From Monarcha castaneiventris obscurior (Eukaryota; Chordata; Aves; Passeriformes; Monarchidae), in the NCBI GenBank assembly GCA_026261815.1, contig JAMPIT010000354.1, positions 124,001 through 188,000 on the forward strand: a DNA stretch of 64,000 nt, read 5' to 3'. The notes under the pieces were generated by a model. The model did no database searches. It was not told the origin of the DNA and was given only the letters and a program-made list of their open reading frames with translations. Both the position numbers and the translations under genes were made by a program. Positions 24,501-37,567 of this stretch are shown here, one piece after another; positions within the stretch are counted from its first letter, which is position 1; each line of letters opens with the position of its first letter.

Positions 24501-27434
24501 ATGGGGAGGATTTGTCAGGAGCTTGGCTATAAAATTTACATATCATTTACACAGTTACAGCTCATGTTCCTTCACTTACCTGAAGCTGAGTTTTAGCCTT
24601 CTGTTGGCAGTGCAATCTCATTTTTGCTGACCTTATCTGAGGTCTCTTTTGTATGGAAAGGGTTCAATGATCCTGAAGTTTGTAGAAAAGTCCCAGTGAT
24701 GCTGGATGTGGTGAGAGGTTCTCAGTATCAGGCTGTATTATTTAAGGTTGTCTGGGTGAAGTTTTCAGGATAAAGGCAATGTCTGGATGGGATGCAGGCT
24801 GAGATTTCTGTGTTTGTTGTGCTGTGATTTACACTCGGTGCCCTGTAACACCACCCATGCCCTGACTGTGTTGGTTTACAGCTTTTCCTGGGAGAAGCTT
24901 TTTCTTAGGACAGAGGTGTCTTGAGACCCCCCAGCCCTCCCACTCCAGGAGCCCTCTCTTCCCTATCACTTGACTGGGACCATATCCAGGACTCCTCAGA
25001 AATCCCAAACTAACCCCAAAACAGGTGCTTGCAAACCAGGGCCAGGTCCTTTACAAACACTCCTCACCTGTCTGACTGTGCCCTGCCCGGGGGATTCCTC
25101 TCTCCAGTCACATCGGCAAACAGAGGCTGCTGCTGAGGCAGCAAAACATCCACGGCCGCCTGAGCAAGGAGCCTTGGCTGCAAGGGCTTCCCTGCCCGGC
25201 CCGGGAGGTGCCTGTGGATCAGCAGTGGAGCTGCTTTGCCACCCCTGGAAGATGAAAGAACCACGCTTTGAAAAGCAAATTTGCCCTGATAAAGGAGCTG
25301 AAGTCTCTAATTCCTTTTCTGAAGATAGGTTTCCTGATTTGCTAATTTGCTAATTTGTCTTTTTCACAATTCACTGAACCTATCTGCTTTTAATTAATCT
25401 TACAAATCTAATCAAGTCTAACTGGCACCTTTCCCAGTCCTCGCACTTTTGAATGAGAAACACTTTCCCTGCTGCCCTCCAGCACCACCCTGGCTCAGGC
25501 TCCAGCTCTTCCTCCACCTTCTCAACAAACAGAGCCCGTTTGGGGCAGGAGGGGTTGGTGTTGGGCGATGAAATCTCGAGGGGATTTTATTCTGACCCCA
25601 TTTCTATGTGGCAGAGTCACCTGATCTTCCTGCAGTTACTTTCTAGAAATTGTGGAGATTTATAATTAAGAAATTTGCAGTGGTCCTTGGAAAACATCAC
25701 AGGAGCTTTTCACAGCTCTGGTAGAGTCCTATCAGGTGCCACTCAGCTCTTTACTCCTCGCTCCTTCCTCTCATGGACTTTGGGGGTTTCTTGCTGCCAG
25801 GGGCACGTTTGCAGGGCAGGTTTTACTTGCAGAGGTCTCTTGGATGTTTTGAGGGGGCTTCTTGTTGGTTTTTTTGGGTTTTTTTAATTGTTGCCAAATA
25901 TTTTAATTGTCTTTTTTTAATTTTGCTTATTGCCTGTTATCTGCTCTGGCCTGATTAGGTGTGGCTGTCTCTGTGTTTTTACTTTTCATTTCAGTTTGCT
26001 CATTTTTCCCCTATAAATCTGAAAATAAGATCTCCAGAAACAAAGTCCTTGTTTGTGGGTTTGGCGGGGCGTAGGCTGCTGCTCCTGTTGGTCAAGTGAG
26101 AACTTAAAAGGAGTTGGGAGTTGATATAAAAGAGACTCTTTGGCTCAATCAGTGGTGCAATGCTCAGGATCATGGTTTTGGAGGCTGAAGCTCTACCAAA
26201 ACCCCCAAAGGAGACCCTCCCCTTGTGTACTGAGGCTGTGACTGTCACATCCTTTTTGGAGCAGTGACACCTTTGTGACATCCCTTATCCAACCTCTGCC
26301 CAAAGGCATTGGGAAGAGCCAGATGAGAGGGACACCCTGGTGACAGCACTACCGTGGACACACTCAGAGGTTCTTGAAGTTGTTGAAAATCAGCCTTTGG
26401 TGCCCAGAGGACACAGATGAGTCCTCCCAGCTGCTCAGAAATGCTGTGACCCCATTGAGTGCAGATGTTTCCAGGCTGAGGCTGACGTGCCTCCCACCAC
26501 AGCCCTGCTCTGCAGGAGCTGCCTCTGTCCAGCCCAGACCAGGAGTCCTGGCTCAAGGGGTTGTAGTTTGAGCCCTGACAGTGTCCATGGTCCTCGTGGG
26601 ACAGGAGTCTTGGTCTTTGGTGTCCAAGCCAGCCTGAGGTTTAGCTGTGCTTCCCACTAGACCCCCTCAGCCCTGGAATCCAGCACCCAGAGAAGCTCCT
26701 GGGGCTGGTCCATGGATCAGGGTTTGGAGGAGGAAACACTTGGGTTCCACCTCAAGCATCGAGACCTTGGCTCAAGGCGTGCAGTGACTTCTCTGCTTGG
26801 TTGGAACCCACGCACAAACTGGAAAATCAGATTTCTGGTGTGGTTCTGAAGGCTGTGAGTTCAAGGGTTGCTGGTAACACCTGAAGAATGAACAACTGGG
26901 TGTAAAAAACCTCCCTTGGGTGCTGGAATGAATTACATTAGGAAAGTGTTCTATAGGAAAGGGTGCAGATGCTCAAAGAACGTTTGCTTTGGGGTTGGGA
27001 TTTCAGTTTCTTGAGTCAGATCAGGCTCCAGTAACTCCCCAGCTCCCCGGCCTTACACCCAATATCACCTATGAGAGGGTCCCCATTCCTTCACCCAACT
27101 CCCCAGCTTTGAACTCACTTAAACTTTACTGTAGCTGGTATGGGGCAGGAAAAAAAAGCCATATCCCCTGTGATTAAAAAGAATAAATTTCTCAGCAATG
27201 ATAAACCTGTAAGAAAAGATTTCATTTTTCAGACTGGTTCATCTCTATTCCTGACCAAAAGCTCTGGGAGTAAAGGATAATTCCCGTAACTCCAGATCAG
27301 ATTATTTGTTACAAAATACAGAAAAGGTGATTTTTGACATGGGTGAGGAGTCAGCAGCAGAGTTTTGCAAAGACCCAGAATGTCCAGCACTGAGAAGGGC
27401 TGGGGTGGGGGAACAGAGATCAGTGATGTGAGCA

Positions 27435-27545
27435 AACCTGGGCTGGGGGAAGGTGTCCCTGCCCTTGGTAGGGGGTTGGGATGGGATCAGCTTTAAGGTC
27501 CCTCCAACCCAAACCATTCCATGGTTTTGTGAGGATTCTGTGATG
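27435..27545 (+). mobile_element. CR1 LINE 3' fragment
   Basis: Sense CR1 end: GGAAGGTGTCCCTGCCC, then TCCAACCCAAACCATTCCAT, then GAGGATTCTGTGATG. Confidence 0.85.
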
Positions 27546-30109
27546 AAGTTTGATCTGCACAAAAGAAACCCCAGAAGTTAATTAATTGCAAATGGCCATG
27601 AAATAACGTAAATTGGGAAAATGGCCCCAAACCTGCACAGCACCGATACAGGTCAGGTTTTCTATTAGGGCCACTTGGACAGACATTGTTATGGAATGGT
27701 CTCTGCTGTCAGTGCTTCAGTGCTCGCTAATCCTGAAGTGAAGCTGTCCAAAATCCACAGGAATTCACTTTGCTGTTCCTCCTCTTGCCCAGACTTTTTG
27801 GGGCCATGTTGGTTGATCAGTGATAGGAAAGGTCTCTTAGGAGCTGTTGTTGGATTTGCTCTCCAAACAGAAAATACCAGCATGACATTATTTCTGTCAT
27901 TATTTATCTTATTGCACCCCAAGCTCTGTTTGCAACCTGAGCTTTACATTTCCTACAAAATGAGGAAAGCACACCAAAAACCCAGCAAGGGACTGGGAGG
28001 GCTGAATTTCTTCAGGTGAGGACACAATATTTGGATTTTCTGCTTGGACAGAGACAGTTCCAGGTGAATACAAAACAGATCCCACAGATCACAAATGATG
28101 GCAAGAGTGTGGTGAGGAACAGAAGTTCATTGCTCAGACAGAAGAACCTGCTGTGGGTTAGGTCAGGTGGGCAGCCGAGCTGCTTTTCCCTGCCAGCGGG
28201 ATGGGGAAAGGAATCGGAAAGGTGAAAGTGCAAAAACTCATGGCTTGAACTAAAGGCAGTTTAATAGGGAAAGAAAAGCTGCTGCACACACAAGCAAAGC
28301 CAAGTGAGGAGTTCCTTCAGTCCTTCCCATCCCAGGCAGGGGTTCAGCTTCCACCAGGGCTCCATCAGCCGTGGTGGTTACCTGGGAAGGCAAATCCCAC
28401 AACTCCAAACATCCCCTGCCTCCTCCTCCTCCTTCCCCAGAGTTTTGGTTAGATGGAAATTTATCACCCAGGGGCCTCTTCAGCACGAGCCACCTCTCCT
28501 GGTGATGCTCCCAAATATTCCCCTCCCTTCCAACATCCAGCCCAGCACATCGATCGAGGTGCCCAGAGGAGCTGTGCTCCAGGACCAGCCCCTTGCAGAG
28601 TCTCTCAAACCCCTCAGATGCTGTTGGTATCCCTTTCCCATTTGGAGAGTGTAAAGCACATTTCTCACACCTTGTCCTGTCTGGACTGGCCCAAAAGCCA
28701 CCATTTCATTTATTCAAAGGCTTATTGTTGCTGCCTGGTGAAATTATTGGACCTCTGGGATTAAAATTAACTGAGACAAGTGTGTAATTAGATTGTGGGA
28801 CGTGCTCCCGGGAAGGGCTGTGGGGGTACACAAACCCTGGCCTGAGAAAATCCCTGAGCATCACTTCACTCTCAGTCTTAAAGCACAACAGCCCAGATCC
28901 AGCCTTCAGCTCAGGCCATCCCACATCCCATCCCTGCTGGGACCTGCGTGAACTGGGCAGAGCCAACTTTCACTTTGCTCCTCGTGCTGCTTCCCCACAG
29001 AGCTGAGATTTCATGGGAAGGACACAGACACCAGCTCCACTGAGCACCATCTCTCTGCTTTGGAGCAGAGCCAGCGTGGCACATGGTTCAGTCTTTCCTG
29101 CAATATTCATGGCAGGTTGTGCCTCACACCTTTCCAGGGCCAGAACCCTCCGCTCCAAATGCTCTGCTCTCCATGGAAAGAGAATAGCAGTACCCAGGAG
29201 TAAAGCAGCCTCATTTCTCACCACAAGAAACCACCAGGACTAATTCTAGATCAGGTTTCCACAAGATACAATTTGGTTTTTCCATGTTGGATCTGACACA
29301 AGACATTTTAAGATCTGGTTCCTCCAACTGAGACAGAACCGGTGCCTCAGTCCCAGCCACAGTGCCCAGGATGGGCAGCCCAACTGGCCACTGCCCCCAG
29401 TGACCACTGCCCCCTCTGTCCCCTCCTAGGCCAGGGCTCCTCCTTCCCGGGATAACCTCCGGCTGTTTGTAGGAGCAGAACCAGCCTGGGGACTTCAGTC
29501 CTGGGCTCAGGGCGCAAGGAAGGACTCTCCAAAGAGAGGCAGCCCAGGCATCCCCCTTAGATCCCACCCCAAACTGTGGGACAGCTGAGTGGATGTGGTA
29601 ATTCCCATCCACGGGGTGTTTTCCATGACATCTGAGCATTGGGAAGCTGCTTTCCAGTGCCAAAGGCTGTGATTCACTGTGGGTGATTTCCGGGCAGTTG
29701 GCACCAAGCACTTCTTGAGGCCACCCACCACCACGGCCTCCCTCCCCAAAGGGACTCCCCAGACTGGAGGCATGTGGAGAGGGCTTGGCTGAGCAGTGGG
29801 AGATGACCAGTACCCTCACTGGCCAGAGCAGAGACGTGTCCCTTCCTCCCCTGGATTTCTGTGATGCTCGTCCTGGTCTGAGTGTTCTGTCCCCTCGTCC
29901 CTGGCAGGACACGTTTCCCTCCCCTGGTGCCAGCTTTGGGGCAGAGGGCAGGAAAGGAAGGTCAGTCGTGCTGGGAATGGCTGGCAGGCTGGGCTGGCAG
30001 CGGCAGGCCTGGGGACAGCAGGCCTGGGAGGTGGCATGGCCTCGGTCACAGAGGTGCGCACAGAGAGGGACAGCCCTGCCAGGACCCAAACAAATCCCAG
30101 CGTCTCCCT

Positions 30110-30350
30110 TTGGAGGAAAGGTTTTACAGCGCTGAAAATCTCGCTGTGTTTATTGCGGTCACAGCTTGGAAGCCTGTATTTGCATATGCAAATCATATGC
30201 GTTTATGTAAATTCGGGGTCGAATAATATTATCACAGTCCCCGCAGAACAGATCCTCTCCCATGGCAAATCAGTCGATTGTGTTTCCCGAGCTGAGAGTG
30301 GCGCTGCTTTGAGCTGAACGTAGCATTTCTGTCGGGTGCGGGGAACAATG
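30110..30350. promoter_or_regulatory. WNT3: Candidate enhancer with palindromic POU octamer
   Basis: A unique, repeat-free block in intron 1 about 14 kb into the gene. At its centre is the perfect 16-bp palindrome ATTTGCATATGCAAAT (30,178-30,193), which holds two inverted octamers (ATTTGCAT) sharing the central bases. Around it lie TTTATTGCGG (HOX/CDX-like, about 30,150), CATATGCGTTTATGTAAATT and AACAATGCGG (SOX-like, about 30,344). This cluster resembles enhancers bound by POU and SOX factors. The function is inferred from motifs. A minisatellite begins directly after it. Confidence 0.5.
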
Positions 30351-30370
30351 CGGGACCCAGCCCCGGGCAC

Positions 30371-30718
30371 GCCCGTCCCTGCCAGCGGCTTCACCCGAGC
30401 TGTGCCCGTCCCTGCCAGCGGCTTCACCCGAGCTGTGCCCGGCCCTGCCAGGGGCTTCCCCCGGGCTGTGCCCGTCCCTGCCAGCGGCTTCACCCGAGCT
30501 GTGCCCGTCCCTGCCAGCGGCTTCCCCCGGGCTGTGCCCGTCCCTGCCAGCGGCTTTCCCCCGGGCTGTGCCCGTCCCTGCCAGCGGCTTCACCCGAGCT
30601 GTGCCCGGCCCTGCCAGGGGCTTCCCCCGGGCTGTGCCCGGCCCTGCCAGGGGCTTCCCCCGGGCTGTGCCCGGCCCTGCCAGGGGCTTCCCCCGGGCTG
30701 TGCCCGGCCCTGCCGGGG
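30371..30718 (+). repeat. 33-bp GC-rich minisatellite, about 10.5 copies
   Basis: The array is built from a 33-bp unit in two main variants, one with CCCTGCCAGCGGCTTCACCC and one with CCCTGCCAGGGGCTTCCCCC. The right-hand copies (from about 30,600) are nearly identical, which suggests recent homogenisation. Because 33 is divisible by three, long frames stay open on both strands, giving 11-residue repeats such as ASGFTRAVPVP. One unit near 30,550 has an extra T that shifts the frame, so I do not treat these as genes. The array is rich in CpG. Confidence 0.95.
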
Positions 30719-31332
30719 AGCAGCAGCCCCGGCCCCGGCCCTGCTTCCCTCCCCATCCTGCCGCCCTCCCGGCCAAGCGAGCGGTGCCAGGACAAAGCGG
30801 TGGCAGCAGATGCCAAATCACTTTCAGGCCCATGACAGAGCCCTGAGTCACCCGAAGTGCAGCAGCACGCCCAGAATGGGCTCATCTCACACAAGTGCAG
30901 TTGCTGCAGCAACACTAATCCACAGGCCGGTGGCAGGGGATGATGTGAGGGAGGCAGCGCTCGGTGTTCGGGTAGGGCTCTCATCTGCAGGGCTCTGCAT
31001 GCCCTGCCCTGGGCCCTTCGTGCTGGGGACTCCTCAAGTGAAGGGGCTCCGTGTTAGAGCTCGGGGCAGCTCTGCCTGACCCCGAACTGCCACAAACTGA
31101 GCAGGACGGGGATTTGACAGAGCTCCCGTTGCTGTCTGGGCTGACTTCTGACTTCTCCACGAGGCCAGTAGAGGCCTCAAAATCTCAGCTGGGCTGTTCT
31201 TCACACCCCGTCTGATCTGAGGAGCATTGGGGCCCCAATTCCTGCCCAGCAATCACTCATGTCACCACCAGGCTCCAATGCCATCGGCACTGCATCAGTG
31301 ACCCCTCTCTGTCACCCTCCTGCCCCACTCCA

Positions 31333-31475
31333 GGGAATCACAGAATGTCCTGAGCTGGAAGGGACCCACAGGGATCATCCAGTTCCACCCCTGGCCCTGC
31401 ACAGGCACCCCAACAACCCCACCCTGGGCATCCCTGGCAGCACTGTCCAAACCCTCCTGGAGCTCTGTGGGGCTG
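31333..31475 (-). mobile_element. CR1 LINE 3' fragment, second subfamily
   Basis: Antisense: GGAATCACAGAATGTCCTGA, GAGCTGGAAGGGACCCACAG, then CCTGGGCATCCCTGGCAGCA. Same subfamily as 8,243-8,500. Confidence 0.9.
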
Positions 31476-32213
31476 GTTGGTAACAGAAGAGCAAAGGTGA
31501 GGGTGACACAAGGAGGGGTGGTTGAGATTACAGCACAAGGAAAGAGGGTTGCAGTGAGCAACAGAACGAAGTGGAGCAGAAAAATCCAGGGGTGGGAGAT
31601 TTATGGAGAGAGAAATTTGTGACTGAGCAAAGGGACTGTGAATGGGAGATGGTTTTGGGGTGAGACTTTCTCCCATCAGAAAGATAATGGCTTTTAGGGT
31701 GGGATTTTTTGACAAGTGATGCTGGGTGTTAGAACCCAAATTGCAAATGAGAGACTTTCGGGGTCAGGTGTTAAAAAAGCTGGGGATTGGGAAGTTTGAG
31801 ATTTGGGATCATTCCCATCTCAGTGTTGACTGGAGAGGACACAGAAGGGAAAGAGGAGAAAGGAGAGATGGGGAGGGGAGGAAGAGGAGCTGCCCGAGCA
31901 CTGACACGGGCTCTGGACAGAGTCATGGCAATTCCAGCTCCCAGCTGTTCCAGAAAGCTCAACCAGGCAGAAAGATTGGAGTGTTTTCAACAACCCTTGT
32001 CTTTGTGAAAATGGCACTGAACCCACCTAGGATATCCCTTTTCTCTTTCCACTCTTCCCCACCACCACCCTGCCACATGTCTCCATCCTCCCCTCATAAT
32101 CTGATGAATCCCAGAATGGTATCAGTCAGATCTGTCCAAAAAGCCCCACAGAAATGCTTTGGGTCCTTCAGCATCAAATCCATGGGGTGTTGCCAAAGAA
32201 CTGAATTTTAATC

Positions 32214-32640
32214 ACAGAATCAAGGGACAGTCAGGGTTGGAAGTGGAGCTCAATCGTGCTCAAAGCAGGGACAGACAGAGCAGGGTGCCCAGGGCTGGGT
32301 CCAGCTGGGTTGTATTTCCAAGGATGGAATCTCCACAGGCTCTCGAGGTCACCTGTTCTGTCACCCTCACAGGGAACAAGAGTTTTCACATGCTCAGAGA
32401 GAATTCCGTGGCTTTCAGGTTGTTCTCATTGTCCCTCGTCCTGTCAGAGGAGTTTGGCTGCAGCTTCTCCACCCTCCCCACCAGTTATTTCTGCACACAC
32501 TGACAAGGTCTCTCCATGGGTTTCTTTTCTCCTGGCTGCACAGTCCCAGCTCTCTCAGCCTCTTGTACATCTCAAACCCCAGAACACCTTTGCTCCTCCA
32601 CCATCTGTGAGAGGTGGAGCCTCTCACAGCCCCACAGGCC
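32214..32640 (-). mobile_element. Probable older CR1 fragment
   Basis: It starts ATCACAGAATCAAGGG with GGGTTGGAAG soon after, then has CR1-body wording such as TTGTCCCTCGTCCTGTCAGA and CCCAGCTCTCTCAGCCTCTT in antisense orientation. Diverged, so the limits are approximate. Confidence 0.5.
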
Positions 32641-33904
32641 ACTGGAGAGATCATTTCAATGCTCTGTAGGGCTCTTACCTGCTCCCACAGTACCCAGGAC
32701 TGCAAGGCAGGGCTAAATGCTTACCTGGTGCACTCCTCCAGCTCCACCCTCTCCAGTCTCATCCTCTGAATCTGCTCCTGTCCAAGCAGAAAAGCCCCCA
32801 GAAGGGCAAACCCCACTGCATTTACCTGCACTGGTGTTTGGGTGTGCGGAGAAGGAGCTGCTGGGGGGACTGAGGGTGGTGCCACCAACACTGAGACCCA
32901 GTCCATCCCTGGGGACTCTGTTCCCTGAGCATCCTAATTCCAGTTAGAATCAAACCCCAGCACAGGCCATGACATCCAAAGCTTCCAAAATAGCTCCTCT
33001 GGAATGTTCTGGGAATGCCAGGCAGGTTCCAGGCTCTCACAGGCACTGCTGTGGGTGAGGGCCATGTTCCTGTGCCAGCTTGTGGGAGAAACATCCCTGT
33101 GGCTTTTCCAACAGCCTGGTGGCTTTTCCTGCTGCCCTATTCGAAAGGTGACCTGTTCAAAAGGTGATGCATCTCCATGGTTGGTGCTTGCAGCCTCATC
33201 CCGCTCCGGTGGGGATGGAGAGTCAGGAAGTGCCATCAGGGACAATTAAACACCCAGTGCCCAGCCCACGTGTCCAGAGTGCAGTGCAAGAACCCCATCA
33301 GAGGGAACAGGCGGAGCAGGGCACTGGATTATGTCCTGGAAGTGCCAATTTTCTCCACTTGTTACAAGGGGAGCTTGGCAGATGAGCTCAGGGGGAGGTG
33401 ACCAGAATGGGGACACCCAAAGGGGAGTTCCCTGAGCCCCTTCCAATGTCAGTGAGGCACTGAGGGGGGTGGGTGGCCCTCCAGGCTCAAGTACTTCCCA
33501 TGAAAAAATGGGAAGTGACCTCCCGAATGTGCGGGTGCTCTGTTGGCTGGAGGAGGAACCAGCACAGCCAGCGAGCAGAGTCTGCAGCAAAGCCTCCACC
33601 TCTGAGCACACAGCCCCACCCTGGGCCCTGCTCACTGAAATGTGGTGTCACAGAGCAATGATTTCAGCTGACAGGATCATCTGCTGGTCCCTCACCAGGG
33701 GGGCCTACCCAGAGCAGCCCCCTGACCACCGTGGTGGCCTCCACTGGACTCCCACCTCTATGTCCATATCTTGCCCATCCTAGGGAGCCCCAAATGGGAC
33801 CTGTAGTCTCACAAATGCTGAGTAGAGGGGAAAAATTGCATCCCTCAATTTTCCAGTCTTGCTAATGCAGCCTCAGGATGCAGCTACCCTTTTTTCCTGC
33901 ATGG

Positions 33905-34058
33905 ACACAACAGATTCCTGTTCCAGCTGTTGCCCACCAGGATCCTCAAGTCCTTTTCTGCAAAGTGAGCCAGCCCCCAGCCTGTCCTGCTGCATGGGGC
34001 TGTCCCAGCTGCTCAAGGCCTTGATTTTGCTTTTCTTGAGGTTCATGGAGGTTCATGG
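33905..34058 (-). mobile_element. Probable CR1 internal fragment
   Basis: Antisense CR1-like wording: CCACCAGGATCCTCAAGTCC, TTTTCTGCAAAGTGAGCC and TTTTGCTTTTCTTGAGGTTC. It abuts the next CR1 piece, which runs the other way. A GAGGTTCATG duplication marks the junction. Confidence 0.5.
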
Positions 34059-34192
34059 AGTTGTCCAAGGCTGGGCTGGATGGGACTTGAAGCCACCTGG
34101 TCCAGTGGAAGGTGTCCCTGCCCGTGTCAGGGGTGGAACAAGATGATCTTGACAGTCCTTTCCAACCCAAGCCAGTCTGTGGTTCCATGATC
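34059..34192 (+). mobile_element. CR1 LINE 3' fragment
   Basis: Sense orientation: GGCTGGGCTGGATGGGAC, GGAAGGTGTCCCTGCCCGTG, TCCTTTCCAACCCAAGCC and TCTGTGGTTCCATG. Confidence 0.85.
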
Positions 34193-35019
34193 CCCATTCT
34201 GCCTCTAAAGCGAGCTGCTGGCAGGAGGGGAGGGGATTATCTCCTAATTACTCTGTGATTGAAATTCCTGTGCTCATTTGCCAACCAGCCAATATCTTGA
34301 TCTTCCTTCTGTCTCTTCCTTCTGTGCTCAACACAAGCATCTGAATTTCATTATTTCTTTAACTATCAGGACTTTGAGACCAACTTCATTTTCCAGCTAT
34401 CTCTTGTGGTCTTCCATCTCTTCCATCTCTTGTGGTCCTTGGTGCCAGGTCCGTGCAAGAAGCAGCACATTTTTGAGGAACTGGGGTGATGTTGGGCACT
34501 GAGTCACTCTGTGTGCCTGGAGAAAGAGTTTTATTTGTGCAACAAGGAGCATTCCTGAGGATCAGACATGTATTTTCTTTTAGTTAAGGCTCTCCTCAGC
34601 CCCCCAGAAAGGCTACAGGGATTTAGCACATGTTGCCCAGGTTCCCTGCCAAGGGCGTAATTTTGCCCCAGTCCTTTCTCAGTTGTTGTGCCCAGGGATC
34701 TCCATCTGCCTGTGAGCAGTGAGTGTCAGCTTCTCTGACAGGGGAAAAAATACTAAAAGTCCATGGATCTTCCTCAGATGTACAGCAGAGCAGGGCTGTG
34801 CTAAGTTCCAGCACACACAGATGCCTGGACAGCTCTGACAGGAGCCAAGGCTGCTCTCAGCCAGCACTCCTGGCTCCTCATGGTCTGTGTGAAACAAGAG
34901 GAGACAACCAAGGTCCCACTCTGAAGCACTGAACCTCCTCAAAGGGCTTTGCCCAGCTGGGAAAAATCTGAAAGCAGGAGGGCAAGCAGAGTGTGAAGGG
35001 CAAGCTCCAGCTGGCATGG

Positions 35020-35276
35020 ACTGACAGGACAGGGGAACGGCTTGATTGGATTTTGGGAAGGAATTGTTCCCTGTAAGGGTGGGCAGGCCCTGGCACAGGG
35101 TGCCCAGAGCAGCTGTGGCTGCCCCTGGATCCCTGGGAATGCCCAAGGCAAGGCTGGACTTTGGGGCTTGGAGCACCCTGGGATAGTGGGAGGTGTCCCT
35201 GTCCATAGTAGGGGTGGGATAAGATGATCTTTAATGTTCCTTTCCGACCCAAACCATTCTGGGATTCTGTGATTCT
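35020..35276 (+). mobile_element. CR1 LINE 3' end
   Basis: A well-preserved sense CR1 tail: TGACAGGACAGGGGAACGGC, GGAAGGAATTGTTCCCTGTA, GCCCAGAGCAGCTGTGGCTG, CCGACCCAAACCATTCTGGG and terminal GATTCTGTGATTC. Confidence 0.95.
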
Positions 35277-36900
35277 CTAACACAGCTCTGGGAATGCCAA
35301 ACCAGGGTCGTGTCTGCAGAGCAAATTCCTCTGGTAGGGATGGGGAACTGAGGGAGGCGAAGGGTGGGCAGGAAGCCTGTGAAAGATCAATAAAATCACC
35401 CAGGTTTGGCCCAGGGACACTGAACTTGGAGTTCTGAGGATGACACTGGCCCAGTCTGATGCACACGAGGGCTCTGGGTCCTGGAGCAGAATTTGTTTCT
35501 GGGGACTCAAAACCCAGGAGAGACTGACAAAGGTTCCAAGAAGATGGACACAGCAGGGTAGGGAGGGAAACAGCCTCACCTGGGGGTGTTTTGGGGCAGC
35601 TCCCAGGGTTTTGGTGTTTGCTGAGGATGTTTCTGCAATGTAAGCAGCAGACAGAGTATTTGGGAAATGTTTAAAGGTTATTTCTTTACAAAGCTTGTTT
35701 GGGTCACGAAGGAACAGAGCAGTAGGGGAAAAAAACAGCAGGGGACAGAGGGACTTTCCTCAGTGCCTGTGGGTTCAAGGAACACTGCATTCAAGGAACA
35801 CGAGCTATTGCACTGGAGGGGTCAGCACAGCCCATCTGGGAACCCTCTGTCCATCCCTGCACGAGGGGCCCTAGGATCCTGGTGTGCTCTGCAGGTACCA
35901 CGGTGTTATTTGAAATTGCTGAGCTGCCTTAGACTAATTGAGAGCAGAACTGCTGTGCCCTGCCATGGGCCCCACCTGGAGACCTCGGGTATTCCACCAG
36001 ATGCTGCTGGAGAGCTTCAGCTTTGGTTAGAGAATATTGATATATTCAGGAATATTAATATTGATCCTCCCTACAAAACAGCTGCATCCCAGCTCCTGTG
36101 CCATCCTCCCCTGCTGCCTCTGCCAGTGCAGCACAGCACCCTCTGAGTGGGCTCTCTCTCCTCCTGGGCCCAGGGGACAGGAAAAAATCCTCCTTGCAAA
36201 GCCAGGCAGGGCTGTGTGAGCACCGAGTGTGATCCCTTTGCCCCATGGGTGAGGAATTCATTTGTCCTGCCTCAAACAGTTCTTTTCAGAAAGACACAGG
36301 CTGGATTTGAAGACACTCAGTGTTAGAACATCTGCAACAAGTGTTGGGCATTGGTCCTTTGCTTTGAGATTTGAGGCTTTGCACTCCACTGCTCTGAATT
36401 CCCACTCACAGCCATTGTCCTGCCCTCTTCTGCTGGACAGAAAGTCTTAATCTTCCCCTTCTTCTCACTGTAACTAAATAATCTCTCAGAAGTCTTTCCA
36501 ATAGACTGATCAAACTGTCAGCATAAGCCACTGCCTCGGCTCGCTGCTATTGCTCCTTTGTCCCCTTCCCATGTTTAACATCCCATTTACAGCGAGGAGG
36601 AGGCTTAAACCACTCCAGTTCCTGCAGCATCCCGAGCTCCTGCCTGGGTGAGACAGCACAGCCTCAGCCAGAGCTCCATGAAGGAAACAGAGGGACAGAA
36701 TCATCCTGAACACATCCATGAGGGAAGCTGTGGGCAAACCCCAGAGCTGAGTAACCCAATTTCATAAACACCACTCTGTCCTCCTGCCCCTTGGATGTCT
36801 CACTTGCCTTTGCTGGATGTGAAGGGGTGGCTGCGTCATCCTGGAGATGCCATTGCAGGTGGCAGGGACTCAGCCTGCACCAGCTCCAGGGCTGTGGCAT

Positions 36901-36984
36901 TGTCCTGGCTGCTCTCAGAGGGGACATTGTCCTGACTGCTCTCAGAGGGGACATTTGTCCTGGCTGCTCTCAGAGGGGACATTT
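36901..36984 (+). repeat. 27-28-bp tandem repeat, three copies
   Basis: Three adjacent copies of a unit containing GCTCTCAGAGGGGACAT follow one another with few differences (TGTCCTGGCT versus TGTCCTGACT). Confidence 0.9.
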
Positions 36985-37567
36985 GTGCCCAGGCTGTGAC
37001 GCTGCAGCCCCGAGAGGCAGCGCTCACACCCTCAGACACCTCAGCAGATCGATGCTCTGGTGAGGTGGCCCCAGCTCTGTCAGCGTTTCCTGGGCTTTGC
37101 TCAGCGCCAGGGGGTCACGGTGGCTTTTTCTGGCTGGCAGCTCATCTTGGAGCTGGTCACTTTCCCCTCAGCTCATCCTGCCTCAGTGCTGGGCGAGAAG
37201 AGAGGTCCTGCCCTGGCCTGGGGGAGCCCGGACCATGTGTACACCAGCAGGAGAGCATTCCTGAAGGACTTTATCCTATGGCATCCTCCATTCCTCTTGC
37301 CCTTCCCATAGGGATTTCTGAGCTTCCCATGTCTCAAACACAGTTCCAGTACCAAGAGATGAACTCTGCAGTTCAGGTGTCCTGTGGGGGTTTTACATTT
37401 CTTCAGCCAAACTCAGCTGAGTTGCACCCAGAAGGGATTTGATGCAGCAGGGTCAGGGTAACAATTCACCCCCTCGGGAGGGCTCACTCCTGCAGCTCCA
37501 TCTCCCCTCCCTTTGGGCCTCCCTGCCAAGCATTTCCCACCTGCTCACTGGAGTCAGGAATGGCTTC

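Noticed and set aside
29211..30089. A 292-codon open frame on the minus strand in intron 1
   Set aside because: No domain, no splice-consistent neighbours and biased, proline- and glycine-rich composition. Competing frames exist on the + strand.
30336..31079. Long open frames on both strands with 11-residue repeats
   Set aside because: They come from the 33-bp minisatellite; one unit carries an extra base that shifts the frame, and no start context or neighbouring exon supports a gene.
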